A stretch of DNA of 48,181 nucleotides from Candidatus Latescibacterota bacterium (GTDB taxonomy: Bacteria; JAAXHH01; JACQVL01). The position numbers were made by a program, and so were the translations under genes. The stretch is taken from positions 1 through 48,181 of the forward strand of contig JACQVL010000205.1 of the NCBI GenBank assembly GCA_016209865.1, in the 5' to 3' direction. The notes beneath the pieces were generated by a model. That model worked only from the letters and a program-made list of their open reading frames with translations. It made no database searches and was not told the DNA's origin. Shown in pieces: positions 7,149-16,249 of the stretch (the stretch's first letter is position 1; the number at the start of each line of letters is the position of its first letter).

Positions 7149-8879
7149 ATGCGATGTCCAGGGTGCGGAGCGGAAATCTCGGAGACTGACCAGGAACAGT
7201 GTCCGTCGTGCCAGACCCCTTTGCTTCAAGCCGGGACGTTTCCTCCGGAGACGGCACCAGACTTCACGGCGCGACCGGCACCCCTTGCAGCCGGGACGCT
7301 CGTCCGGGAACGGTACACGATCCTGGATGTCCTGGCGCGTGAGGAAGACCGGACCGTCTATGTCGCGACCGAAGGGGGAAACATCCGGCGGTGTGTGCAA
7401 TGCGGTACGTCGACGCAGGGGGCGGAGAGCGAGTTTTGCGATGAATGCGGGGCCGAGTTGTTGCCCGGACGGTACCGGGTGACCGAATGGTGGACCGGGG
7501 TGGACCTGGCGGGCCTGGACGCGTTGACCCGGTCCGGTCTGACCCATGACGGCTGGGTCGCCCCGATCGATTGGTTTATCTGGGATGGACGCCGGTACAT
7601 GGCGCAGGTCGACCGCGACGGCCAGTCACTGCTGGCGATGAGCCGCCCGTCCGATTGCCTGGAGGTGCTGACCTGGGGGTTGACGCTCGGTGAAGCCATC
7701 AAGACGCTGCATACAAATGGGTTTGCCGGTCTGTTCCTCCATCCGAAGGATGTGATCGTCACCCCAGACCGCCGGATCAAGATCGTGGATTTTCGAGATA
7801 TCGTCGTCTATCCGGGCGGGCCGTCACTTCCTCAGGAGGCGGTGACCGCGGCCCAGCAGCAGGACATCCAGAATCTGGGGATGATTCTCACATTTCTCTT
7901 GAGTAACGGGCACGATCACCCGGAGACGCCCTGCGACACCCCGTCGTTTCAGTCCATCGTCACACGGATGGCATCGAACGGGTACCCTGAAATCCAGACC
8001 GCGCTCGATGACCTCCGGGGACTGCTCACGCCGACGCCGGTGACTGTGCCTCCTGCCGTCGAGCGCCCCCGGCCGCGGCGGAAGGGTTTGCAGTACCTGG
8101 TGGCGAGCCGGTCCGACATCGGTCAGGTCCGGGGATTGAACGAGGACAGTCTCATCACCCTCGACCTCTCCACCATCCGGGAGTCGAGCAACGAAGCGGT
8201 GGGGGTGTACATCGTGGCGGATGGGATGGGGGGCCATGAAGGGGGTGAGGTCGCCAGCCGGATTGCCGTGGGCACGATCATCTCCCACCTGGTTCACCCG
8301 GCCCTCCAGCCAACCCTCGCCGGGGGGACAGAGGGGCTGGATGAAGAGGTGTACGCGACCGCCCTCAAGGACGCCATCCATGCCGCCAATCAGGCAATCC
8401 TGGCCGCGCGACGGGAGAATTATACCGATATGGGCGCGACGGTCACGGCCGCCCTCGTCGTCGGGTCGTTCGCGTGCGTGGCCAACGTCGGGGACAGCCG
8501 GGCGTACCTGTTCCGGGAGGGGCGGCTCAAGCAGGTGACGATCGACCATTCCTTAGTAGCCAGGATGATCGCAGTCGGGATGGTCCGGCCAGAGGAGATC
8601 TATACCCATCCTCAGCGGAACCAGATCTACCGGGCCTTAGGAGACAGCACGAAGCTGGAGGTCGATCTGTTTCGGCTCACCTTGGTGCCGAGCGATCGTC
8701 TGATCCTGTGTTCCGATGGGCTGTGGGAAATGGTCCACGACCCTACGTTCGAGGCGATCCTCGGCGAGGCGGAGTCGCCCCAAGATGTGTGCGAGACGCT
8801 GGTGGCGGTTGCCAATGCGCATGGCGGGGAGGATAATATCTCAGTCATTGTCGTACAGGCGGTCGAGTGCGAACACTGA
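7149..8879 (+). CDS. Zinc-ribbon / pseudokinase / PP2C phosphatase fusion
   Basis: 576 residues. Order of parts: zinc ribbon 1 (Cys3, Cys6, Cys18, Cys21); a kinase-fold region (about 50-310) whose N-lobe is interrupted by a second zinc ribbon (Cys82, Cys85, Cys97, Cys100); and a PP2C domain (about 318-570). In the kinase-like part the catalytic loop reads LHPKDVIV instead of HRD...N and the metal motif reads DFR instead of DFG, so it should not phosphorylate. The PP2C part keeps GLNED, DGMGGH, GDSRAY, CSDGLW and GGEDN, so it should be an active Ser/Thr phosphatase. The start at 7149 (MRCPGC) is preceded by GGGGGGGAG; upstream in-frame codons look non-coding. The membrane kinase gene follows 96 bases later, a likely partner whose phosphate this enzyme removes. 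Confidence 0.9.
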   Translation: MRCPGCGAEISETDQEQCPSCQTPLLQAGTFPPETAPDFTARPAPLAAGTLVRERYTILDVLAREEDRTVYVATEGGNIRRCVQCGTSTQGAESEFCDECGAELLPGRYRVTEWWTGVDLAGLDALTRSGLTHDGWVAPIDWFIWDGRRYMAQVDRDGQSLLAMSRPSDCLEVLTWGLTLGEAIKTLHTNGFAGLFLHPKDVIVTPDRRIKIVDFRDIVVYPGGPSLPQEAVTAAQQQDIQNLGMILTFLLSNGHDHPETPCDTPSFQSIVTRMASNGYPEIQTALDDLRGLLTPTPVTVPPAVERPRPRRKGLQYLVASRSDIGQVRGLNEDSLITLDLSTIRESSNEAVGVYIVADGMGGHEGGEVASRIAVGTIISHLVHPALQPTLAGGTEGLDEEVYATALKDAIHAANQAILAARRENYTDMGATVTAALVVGSFACVANVGDSRAYLFREGRLKQVTIDHSLVARMIAVGMVRPEEIYTHPQRNQIYRALGDSTKLEVDLFRLTLVPSDRLILCSDGLWEMVHDPTFEAILGEAESPQDVCETLVAVANAHGGEDNISVIVVQAVECEH

Positions 8880-8975
8880 GCGGCCAGGAGCGCATGACGG
8901 ACGGACGGGAGCGGGACGGTGCCAGAGGATCATCCTTTCCGACGGATCAGGGGCGCGGCGACGAGGTGAGGGGCG

Positions 8976-11882
8976 GTGAACAACCTCTTAAAATCTGGGA
9001 CAGTCCTGCAGAGCCGGTACCGGATTCTGCGCGTCATCGACCAGGGGGGCATGGGGGCCGTCTACCTGGCGGAGAACCTTCGGCTGTTCAACAAGGTCTG
9101 TGCCGTCAAGGAAATGCTCGACAATTTCTCCACCCCGGCAGAACGGCAAGAGGGTATCCGGCAATTCGAGCAAGAGGCGAAAATCCTCTCGTCCCTGCGC
9201 CATTCGAACCTCCCTATCGTCCAGGACTACTTCAGCGAGAGCACCCGGTATTACCTCGTCATGGACTACATCAAGGGGAGAACCCTGGAAAGTCTCGTCG
9301 AGACGACGCCAGACTTTCTCCCCGAATCGGTCGTCCTGAAATGGTGCGCCTCGGTCTGTAACATCCTCGAATACCTCCATGCCCAGCGCCCGCCGATCAT
9401 CTTCCGGGATCTCAACCCGCGCAACATTATGGTTGAGGACGGGACGGGAGAGGTCAAGCTGATCGACTTCGGCATCGCCCGGCTCTTCAAGGCGGGCAAA
9501 AGCTCGGACACCCTCAGCCTCGGCTCGCCCGGCTATTGCCCGATCGAGCAGTACGGCCGCGGGCAGACCGACGCCCGGTCGGATGTCTACACCCTGGGCG
9601 CGACGATGTACCATCTGCTGACGAAGAAAGTCCCGGTCGCCGCTGTGGAGCGCATCAAGCCGACCCCAGCGCTGCTCCAGTCGCCCCGCCAGATCAACCG
9701 GCGTCTGTCCCCGGAGGTGGAACAGGTCATCCTGAAGGCGATGGAGATCAGCCCGGACAAACGATTTCAGACGGTCGCCGAGATGCGGCAGGCGCTGTCC
9801 CATCCTCAGGCGCAGGCATCCGCCGCCCCGCGGCCAGCTCCGCCGCCGCCCCGGCAACAACCGGCTGCCCAGCCGCCCCCGCGGCCCCAATCAAAGACCA
9901 TCCCCAAGTCCGCGCCCCAGCCGCCGTCGAGGCCGCGCTCACACGGGATGCTCTGGTTTATCTTGCTCTTCATCATCAGCGCGGCGCTCGCGAACTGGCT
10001 CAACGACTGGCAGAACCGGCGATCCGGAGCGGATGCCCGGCCGCGAGGTGCCCGGAAGCTCGACGTGCCCGGATCAGCCACCGACCGGGTGAGCTTGATC
10101 ACCGGGGACCGGACAGACTGGTGGCGGATGGACGTCGACCATCCCTGCACCCTCAAGGTGACGGTCATCCCCTTAGATGCGGCGGGCAGGGTCCGCCTGG
10201 CGGTGTACGCGGACAACGGCCGGACGGTGCTCGATAAAGGAACCGTCCGGGCGAACCAGGCCGAAGCGATCGTGGCGGCGGATAGCCAGCACCCCCTGCT
10301 CGCCCAGGTGATGGCGCCCCGGCTGTGGGACTGGACCCGGTACACGATCAAGACCGAATTCACCCACGAGCGTCCGACCGGACTCTCCACGGCGTTGTTG
10401 CTCAGTCGCTCGCCCTCAGTTCCGCAGCCCGGAAGCAACACGACCCCGGAGGGCGCGCAGCCGCTGGCCGTCGGGACGGCGGTCCAGGGGAGCCTCGACC
10501 CGAGCCGCGGGCACGGGACGACGTGGTGGCGCGTCCGGGTCCCGACGACGGGGACGCTCACGGTCATGCTCAACCCCGGTACCCCTTCTCCGGTCGCCTT
10601 AGCGGTGTATGGGCCTGACGGGGCTGCACGATTGACCCCCTCCGCGAGCCGGACCCCGGGGAACGTCACCGTGAGCGTGCTCGGCCCAGAGAATTATTAC
10701 ATCAAAGTATCCGCGCAGGGGGCCGGAGAAGCGGGCCCGTACACGATCACGACTCGATTTTTCGACGACCCGGAGACGTTCTCCGGCCCGGACAGGGCCC
10801 CAGCGGGCGCGAACGACCTCCCGCTTCAGGAGAGCGTCCACGATACCGTCGCCTACGCGCAGGGGGACCGGACGGACTGGTGGCGGATGGAATTCCCCGC
10901 CTCCGGGCGGCTGACGGTCGACCTGCGGGCCGACAGTCCGGACGCGGTCCGGATGCGCGTGTACCGGGCGGTCGCCGTCCGCCAGCGCCAGCCGGACGAC
11001 TACGGCCTTCCGTTGAAGGAGATTCAGGGTAACGATGAGGTCTCGGTCGAAGGGAAAGCTGGAACCGTCTACTACGCCGCCGTATCGGGGGATCGCCCGA
11101 CCGACGCCAGCCGGTACGAACTCAGCGCCGACTTCGAGATCGACCCGGAAGCCAACTCTGGCCAGGATGCCCAGCCCGCCGGAGCCAGGCCGCTTCCGCT
11201 CAACGGCAACGGCCGGGGCAGCGTGGATTACGGCCGGGGAGACCGGTCCGACTGGTGGCGGGTGGTTCTTCCCGGCAAAGGGACGCTGACGGTCACCCTC
11301 ACCGGGTACCGGGCGTCGGCGGACCTGCAACTCGAACTCTACGACCGGACCGGGACGGCCAGGCTGGGCGAATCGACGGCGGACCGGAGCAGTCGTGAGG
11401 AACTCTCCCTCGACCTGGAGGACGGCGGCCCGTACCTGGTCAAGGTCTACGCGGACGCCTCAGACGATGCCAGCCCGTATGAGTTGAGCACCTGGTACAC
11501 GGTCGACCCGGAAGCCCGCTCAGGCCTGGATGCGACCGAAACGGGCGCGACCGAGCTTCGGCTGGGGAAACCGGTGACTGGGAGTGTGGATTATGACGCC
11601 GGGGATCGGACGGACTGGTGGAAAGTGCGAGTCCCCGCCGCCGGGACCCTGACGGTTGAACTCAAAGGGGCGCAGTTCATGATGGACCTTGACCTCAAGG
11701 TCTACGACAGTGCCGCCTCCGCTGTGCTGGCCGAGTCTTTGGCACGCCGGAGCAGCCGGGAACGAGTGTCCATCCCCGTCAAGACGGCAGGATGGTACTC
11801 CATCGAAGTGTACGCGAACGAGCCGGGCGATAGCAGCGGGTACACCCTGACTGCGGCGTTCACGCCAGGGAAAAATAAGTGA
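8976..11882 (+). CDS. Membrane Ser/Thr protein kinase with five C-terminal beta-domain repeats
   Basis: 968 residues, GTG start behind GAGGTGAGGGG. Kinase domain at about residues 15-280: glycine loop QGGMGAVY, Lys45, catalytic loop FRDLNPRNIMV (Phe143 for the usual His, Asp145, Asn150) and DFG at 164-166. Then a Pro/Ala/Gln-rich linker, one membrane helix (about 326-345) and five repeats of roughly 100-130 residues. Most repeats carry GDR(T/S)DWWR and an LTV..LxVY strand pattern, like bacterial pre-peptidase C-terminal (PPC) domains. The repeats should lie outside the cytoplasm as a sensor or adhesin-like part. HRD-to-FRD occurs in other bacterial kinases and need not abolish activity. The PP2C fusion lies upstream, vWA and FHA genes downstream. 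The TGA stop is already part of a GTGACGAGTGAC word element. Confidence 0.92.
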   Translation: MNNLLKSGTVLQSRYRILRVIDQGGMGAVYLAENLRLFNKVCAVKEMLDNFSTPAERQEGIRQFEQEAKILSSLRHSNLPIVQDYFSESTRYYLVMDYIKGRTLESLVETTPDFLPESVVLKWCASVCNILEYLHAQRPPIIFRDLNPRNIMVEDGTGEVKLIDFGIARLFKAGKSSDTLSLGSPGYCPIEQYGRGQTDARSDVYTLGATMYHLLTKKVPVAAVERIKPTPALLQSPRQINRRLSPEVEQVILKAMEISPDKRFQTVAEMRQALSHPQAQASAAPRPAPPPPRQQPAAQPPPRPQSKTIPKSAPQPPSRPRSHGMLWFILLFIISAALANWLNDWQNRRSGADARPRGARKLDVPGSATDRVSLITGDRTDWWRMDVDHPCTLKVTVIPLDAAGRVRLAVYADNGRTVLDKGTVRANQAEAIVAADSQHPLLAQVMAPRLWDWTRYTIKTEFTHERPTGLSTALLLSRSPSVPQPGSNTTPEGAQPLAVGTAVQGSLDPSRGHGTTWWRVRVPTTGTLTVMLNPGTPSPVALAVYGPDGAARLTPSASRTPGNVTVSVLGPENYYIKVSAQGAGEAGPYTITTRFFDDPETFSGPDRAPAGANDLPLQESVHDTVAYAQGDRTDWWRMEFPASGRLTVDLRADSPDAVRMRVYRAVAVRQRQPDDYGLPLKEIQGNDEVSVEGKAGTVYYAAVSGDRPTDASRYELSADFEIDPEANSGQDAQPAGARPLPLNGNGRGSVDYGRGDRSDWWRVVLPGKGTLTVTLTGYRASADLQLELYDRTGTARLGESTADRSSREELSLDLEDGGPYLVKVYADASDDASPYELSTWYTVDPEARSGLDATETGATELRLGKPVTGSVDYDAGDRTDWWKVRVPAAGTLTVELKGAQFMMDLDLKVYDSAASAVLAESLARRSSRERVSIPVKTAGWYSIEVYANEPGDSSGYTLTAAFTPGKNK

Positions 11883-12028
11883 CGAGTGACAAGTGACGAG
11901 TAGAGATAAAGAGAGAAATCTCTGGGGTGCTGAGAGCCGTTTGGGGTCGTTATTCTGATCCCTGGTCATTCTCCATTGATCGCTGATCTTTTCGCTCGTC
12001 ACTTGTCACTCGTCACTTGTCACTGACT
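11880..12028. repeat. Short-word inverted repeat (GTGACGAGTGAC words)
   Basis: The left arm (11880-11905) repeats GTGACGAGTGACAAGTGAC, the first TGA being the kinase stop codon. The right arm (11993-12028) repeats CTCGTCACTTGTCACT, its reverse complement. About 87 bases lie between. It fills almost the whole gap to the vWA gene. The same word recurs at 17912, 22157 and 34562. Confidence 0.85.
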
Positions 12029-12052
12029 TCACTTACTCTACGGAGGACACGT

Positions 12053-13303
12053 ATGGCTGGAGAGGTCACACTCCACTGTCTCATCAACCGGCCGATCTTT
12101 CCGACGACGCCAGGCCCGCAGTCGGTGTACGTCCTGATGGAAATCAAGCCGGCCACGAACCAGGTGTTCAGTCGCACCCCGGTGAACTTCAGCCTGGTGC
12201 TCGACCGCAGCGGGTCGATGGTCGGTGAGAAGATCGAGAACGTCAAACAGGCGGTCGGGCATGTTCTCGACCATCTCGCGCCAGACGACCTGATCTCGCT
12301 CGTCCTGTTCAACGAGCGATCCCTCGTCTCCCTGCCCGCGCAGCACATCCAGGACGTCGCCCAGCTCAAAGCGCGGGTGAACGCGTTGAAGGCGGAGGGA
12401 GGCACGTCGATGTCGAAAGGGATGCAGGACGGGTTGAACGAGCTGAAGAAGCACACCGGCCCCACCCGGATCAGCCGGATGCTGTTGTTGACCGACGGCC
12501 AGACCTGGGACGATGAGGCGGACTGCCAGCACTTAGCGTCGGAGGCGAAGCTGAGCGGGGTGACGATCACCGCCTTAGGGGTCGGGGACGACTGGAACGA
12601 GACGCTGTTAGACGCGATCGCCCGGAACAGCGCCGGGCGGGCGGACTACATCGACTCCCCCGCGAAGATCGTCCAGCTCTTCAAGGATGAGGTGCGCCAG
12701 CTCCAGGACGTCGTCGTGCAGGGAGTGAAGGCGGCCTTACGGCTGAGCAAGGGCATCGAGCCCCGCCGGATTTACCGGGTCATCCCGGACATCATCGACC
12801 TGAGCCACACCGCGCTGTCTGACCGGGATGTCGTCGTCGACCTGGGGGCGCTCGACAAGCAGCACGGTCAGACCCTCCTGATCGAGCTGGTGTTCCCGTC
12901 CCGGTCGGCGGGCCGGTACCGCGTCGCCCAGGCCGAGGTCTCGTACACCGTCCCCGGCGCTCCGGTGGGGAGCGAGACGGTCAGAGCCGACGTTATCATC
13001 ACGCTGTCTGACGATCAGACGCAGACACGCCAGCAGGTCGGGGCGGTGATGAACATCGTCGAGCGGGTGACCGCTTACCAGCTCCAGCTCGAAGCCAAAG
13101 AAGCGGCGGCGGCGGGCAACATCGCCCGGGCCACCCAAAAGCTCCGGGAGGCCGCCACCCGGCTGCTCGACATGGGAGAGGCGGAACTGTCTCAGGCGGC
13201 CACCCAGGAGGCGAAGAACCTGGAGCAACAGGGCCAGATGTCCTCGACCGGGACGAAGAAGCTTCAGTATGGGACGAGAAAGTTGACGCAGCGGTTAGAA
13301 TAA
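12053..13303 (+). CDS. vWA-domain protein (cytosolic, MIDAS intact)
   Basis: 416 residues. The vWA domain (about 40-225) has a full metal-ion-dependent adhesion site: DRSGSM (51-56), Thr118 in GGTSM and Asp148 in LLTDGQ. A beta-rich region follows (about 235-330), then a helical C-terminus rich in Ala/Lys/Glu (about 340-416), resembling Ca-activated chloride-channel-like/YfbK-type proteins. No signal peptide is visible, so it should be cytosolic. The ATG is preceded by GGAGG at six bases. Position between the membrane kinase and the FHA protein suggests a scaffold or phosphorylation target; kinase, PP2C and vWA genes also co-occur in TerY-type triads. The partner is not known from sequence. 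Confidence 0.9.
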   Translation: MAGEVTLHCLINRPIFPTTPGPQSVYVLMEIKPATNQVFSRTPVNFSLVLDRSGSMVGEKIENVKQAVGHVLDHLAPDDLISLVLFNERSLVSLPAQHIQDVAQLKARVNALKAEGGTSMSKGMQDGLNELKKHTGPTRISRMLLLTDGQTWDDEADCQHLASEAKLSGVTITALGVGDDWNETLLDAIARNSAGRADYIDSPAKIVQLFKDEVRQLQDVVVQGVKAALRLSKGIEPRRIYRVIPDIIDLSHTALSDRDVVVDLGALDKQHGQTLLIELVFPSRSAGRYRVAQAEVSYTVPGAPVGSETVRADVIITLSDDQTQTRQQVGAVMNIVERVTAYQLQLEAKEAAAAGNIARATQKLREAATRLLDMGEAELSQAATQEAKNLEQQGQMSSTGTKKLQYGTRKLTQRLE

Positions 13304-13384
13304 GGCAAGGACGAAGTACGAAGGACGAAAGGGATAAAACAGCCCGTATTTTCGTACTTCGTACTTCGACCTTCGTCCTTGCTC
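13304..13384. repeat. Short-word inverted repeat (GTACGAAGGACGAA words)
   Basis: The left arm (about 13305-13330) repeats AAGGACGAAGTACGAAGGACG. The right arm (about 13349-13382) repeats the reverse complement (TTCGTACTTCGTACTTCG and onward). It starts directly after the TAA stop of the vWA gene and ends before the AAGGAGG site of the FHA gene. Confidence 0.85.
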
Positions 13385-13406
13385 TTTATGACAAGGAGGT
13401 TCAGAC

Positions 13407-13865
13407 ATGGCAACCTGTCCAGCATGTGGCGCGCAGAATCTCGACAGCGCGAAGTACTGTGATGATTGCGGGGCGGAACTCCCTGCTCCCGCCGCCAGCC
13501 AGCCGTCCGAGTCAGCCCCGCCCGAGGCCGCGCCGGCGGCCGCGGCCTCGGGCGCGCACCTGGTCGTCGCCAGCACCGGTGTCACGATCCCACTCTCGAA
13601 GCCGGAGACCGTCATCGGCCGGGAAGACCCGGTCAGCAACATCTTCCCGGACATCGATACCACCCCGTTCGGCGGCCTCGAAGGGGGGATCTCCCGCAAG
13701 CACGCGAAGATCACCGAGCAGGGCGGACAGTACCTGATCGAGGACCTGAACAGCACGAACTACACCTTCGTCAACAAACAACGGCTCGACCCTGGCCAAC
13801 CTCAGCCGCTGTCGCCGGGAGATGAGATCCGGCTCGGCCGCCTCGTGTTCACATTCATGGTCTAA
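13407..13865 (+). CDS. Zinc-ribbon FHA-domain protein
   Basis: 152 residues. An N-terminal zinc ribbon (Cys4, Cys7, Cys18, Cys21) is followed by an Ala/Pro-rich linker (about 25-50) and an FHA domain (about 51-152). The FHA signature residues are present: GRED (71-74), SRKH (Ser96, His99) and LNSTN (114-118), so it should bind phosphothreonine peptides. AAGGAGG precedes the ATG. As last gene of the kinase/phosphatase/vWA cassette it is the likely reader of the kinase's phosphorylation. The zinc ribbon resembles those in the PP2C fusion and may be a shared docking module. The next gene starts only 47 bases later. Confidence 0.93.
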   Translation: MATCPACGAQNLDSAKYCDDCGAELPAPAASQPSESAPPEAAPAAAASGAHLVVASTGVTIPLSKPETVIGREDPVSNIFPDIDTTPFGGLEGGISRKHAKITEQGGQYLIEDLNSTNYTFVNKQRLDPGQPQPLSPGDEIRLGRLVFTFMV

Positions 13866-13912
13866 GTCGGTGGCCGGTAAAGACCATTCTCCAAGATGAG
13901 GAAGAGCCATTC

Positions 13913-15034
13913 ATGTCCCAGCCGGTCCGTCTGGCCTTCGTCGGATGCGGGCATTGTCTGTCCATCAGTTTCGGGCCGGTCCTGCCCTTCGTGGACGGCC
14001 TGGAGGTGGTGGCGGCGGTCGATCTGGATGACCGCGCTTTAGCGCGGGCGAGGGACGAGTACGGCATTCCCAACGGCTACCACACCCTCAAGGAGTGCCT
14101 GGATACGGAGCGCGTGGATGCGACCCTGATCGCAACCCCGGTCTATGAACATTGCGCGTTGGCGGTGGACTGCGCGCGGCGCGGGGTGCACGTCCTCCTG
14201 GAAAAACCGATGGCGCGGACGCCTGCGGAATGTGACGAGATCATCGCCGCCCACAAGAACGCGGAGACCGTCCTAATGGTCGGGTTCATGAAGCGGTTCA
14301 ACCGCTCGATGCTGAAGGCGGCGGAATTGCTGGAGCAGGGCGCGATCGGGCAGATGATGGGCATCCGCCATAACTGGGACTGGGGCGGGAACGAGAGCGC
14401 CCGGTTCGGTCCCCACTGGCGCGGGAAGCGGCAGACGTGGGGAGGCCAGTGGCAGGACCACGGGTCGCACAGCGTCGATCTGGCTCACTGGTGGGCTGGG
14501 CCGATCCGTTCGGTCATCGCCACGTTCGATATCACCGAGCCGTTCCATGAAGTCGAGAACGAGTACAACGTCATCTGTACGCACGCGTCGGGGGTTCGCA
14601 GCGTCCACCAGAGCACGAAATTCTTCCACCGGGAGAACGAAGAGCACTACCTGATCTTCGGGGAGACCGGCACGATCGAGCTCCGGCATGCGTCCGGGGT
14701 GTGGCAGCATACCACTCCCTACGAGCTGTACCTCCACCGCTACGGCCGGGTGCGGGAGAACCACCGGCCGCCGTTCAGCACGAACTGGCTGGAAGAGGGA
14801 AAACGGTTCGGTCAGTATAAGGTCGAGCTGGAGCACTTCGTCGAGTGCGTGCGGACGCACGCCCAGCCCCTGGCCAGCGGGGAGAGCGGCCGCGCGGTGG
14901 TGGAAGTCCTCAGCGCGGCATACCTCTCCGCGCAGGAAAAGCGCGAAGTGACGCTGCCCCTCACCGAGACCCTGGATTATGAGGAATTCTTCCGGAGCAT
15001 CATTCCCCGGGTTCCACCCCGGTATCATGGGTGA
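13913..15034 (+). CDS. Gfo/Idh/MocA-family NAD(P)-dependent oxidoreductase 1
   Basis: 373 residues. The N-terminal Rossmann fold starts at LAFVGCGHC (about residues 7-15), followed by the conserved EKP motif (VLLEKPMA, about 98), whose lysine is catalytic in the family. The C-terminal alpha/beta domain includes QDHGSHSVDLAHW, with the paired His/Asp usual near the active site. Such enzymes oxidise or reduce sugars, inositols or their derivatives; the substrate cannot be told. GAGGAAG lies eight bases before the ATG. It starts 47 bases after the FHA gene, so may be co-transcribed, although the functions look unrelated. Confidence 0.9.
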   Translation: MSQPVRLAFVGCGHCLSISFGPVLPFVDGLEVVAAVDLDDRALARARDEYGIPNGYHTLKECLDTERVDATLIATPVYEHCALAVDCARRGVHVLLEKPMARTPAECDEIIAAHKNAETVLMVGFMKRFNRSMLKAAELLEQGAIGQMMGIRHNWDWGGNESARFGPHWRGKRQTWGGQWQDHGSHSVDLAHWWAGPIRSVIATFDITEPFHEVENEYNVICTHASGVRSVHQSTKFFHRENEEHYLIFGETGTIELRHASGVWQHTTPYELYLHRYGRVRENHRPPFSTNWLEEGKRFGQYKVELEHFVECVRTHAQPLASGESGRAVVEVLSAAYLSAQEKREVTLPLTETLDYEEFFRSIIPRVPPRYHG

Positions 15035-15082
15035 GAGTAACGAGGAAACGGTTTTTGTTTCATTCGTAGTCCGCGAAACGGC

Positions 15083-15111
15083 TTGACAACCTTCAGACTC
15101 TTTCCTACTAT
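15083..15111 (+). promoter_or_regulatory. Sigma70-type promoter before oxidoreductase 2
   Basis: TTGACA (15083-15088), 17-base spacer, TACTAT (15106-15111). About 110 bases upstream of the next gene. Confidence 0.75.
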
Positions 15112-15219
15112 TGCAGCGGAAGGGCGATTCCCCCGAGTCGTGCTCCAACGATCTCACGGTCGGTGGCTGATCGCTTTGTGTCTGTTCTTCGGCTTCCTTG
15201 ACTACGGTGAGGTGACTCG

Positions 15220-16245
15220 ATGTCCCACCTCCGCGTCGGATTGATCGGCTGTGGGTTCATTTCACGGTCGCATCTGACTGGATGGCAGGGGGTGGAGGAT
15301 GCTCAGGTCGTCGCCGTGTGCGATGTGAACCATGGTCGTGCGGAGGCACGAGCGGCGGAGTACGGGATTGGGGTGATCTATCCTGACTATCGGGCGATGC
15401 TTGCCGCGGAGCGACTGGACATCGTAGACCTCGCAACGCCTGCACACACCCATCGTGGGATCGTCGAGGCGGCGGCGGCGGGTTGTCATATTCTCTGTCA
15501 GAAACCATTCGCGGAGACACTGGTCGATGCGTGCGCGATGGCGGACGCGGCTGAGTGTCATCGTGTGACGTTAATGGTCCATCAGAATTTCCGGTGGCGG
15601 TTTCCCTATCCGACGATCAGGCATGCCATCGTCACGGGGTTGATCGGAACTCCCTTCTATGGCCGGATCACGCAACGTATCGGTTACATGCTCCCCCGTC
15701 CGGACGACGGGCGTGTGCCAGGCCTTGAGAACCAGCCGCAGTACCGGAACCAGCAACGGTTGATCACGTTTGAAATGGCACTCCATCACGTCGATCTCAC
15801 GCGATATCTGTTCGGTGAACCGGAGAGTGTCTACGCCCAGATCAGGAATATTGCTCCATATACCGCGGGAGACGATTGTGTCCACATCACCCTGCGGTAT
15901 GGTCGGGTGATTGCTCTCGTCGACGATAGCTGGTGTTCTCCAGGGCTTCCGGTCGGGGAAGGATGTCGCGTGGAAGGGGATCATGGAGTTCTCTCTTGGG
16001 ACGGCGCGCAGTTGCTCCTTGCCCAGGATGGACGACCTCCCCAACCCCTTCCCCCTGTCGCGGGAGATGGCGTTCGTGATGAAGGGGCTGTCTTCTCGGC
16101 AGTTCAGCGGTCGTTCGTCTCGTGTCTCCGCACCGGAGCCATCCCACCGACCAGCGGGCGGGATAACCTTCGGACCCTGGCTGCTGTGTTAGCCTGCTAC
16201 GATTCGGCGGAGCAGAAGACGATTATCCCACTTCTTCAGGATTGA
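15220..16245 (+). CDS. Gfo/Idh/MocA-family oxidoreductase 2
   Basis: 341 residues. Rossmann start VGLIGCGFIS (residues 6-15), then CQKPFAE in place of the usual EKP (Gln for Glu, lysine kept), and FEMALHHVDLTRYLFG in the C-terminal domain with conserved His and Asp. It is only distantly related to oxidoreductase 1. It has its own promoter at 15083-15111 and a GGTGAGGTGA ribosome site before the ATG. A tiny membrane-peptide frame starts four bases after the stop, followed by the attenuated acetolactate synthase subunit gene. Substrate unknown; a sugar or polyol is typical. Confidence 0.88.
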   Translation: MSHLRVGLIGCGFISRSHLTGWQGVEDAQVVAVCDVNHGRAEARAAEYGIGVIYPDYRAMLAAERLDIVDLATPAHTHRGIVEAAAAGCHILCQKPFAETLVDACAMADAAECHRVTLMVHQNFRWRFPYPTIRHAIVTGLIGTPFYGRITQRIGYMLPRPDDGRVPGLENQPQYRNQQRLITFEMALHHVDLTRYLFGEPESVYAQIRNIAPYTAGDDCVHITLRYGRVIALVDDSWCSPGLPVGEGCRVEGDHGVLSWDGAQLLLAQDGRPPQPLPPVAGDGVRDEGAVFSAVQRSFVSCLRTGAIPPTSGRDNLRTLAAVLACYDSAEQKTIIPLLQD

Positions 16246-16249
16246 CGTG

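Noticed and set aside
11880-12028. GTGACGAG element considered as an ordinary rho-independent terminator
   Set aside because: Arms are 87 bases apart and no T run follows either arm; it may affect RNA ends but is not a standard terminator.
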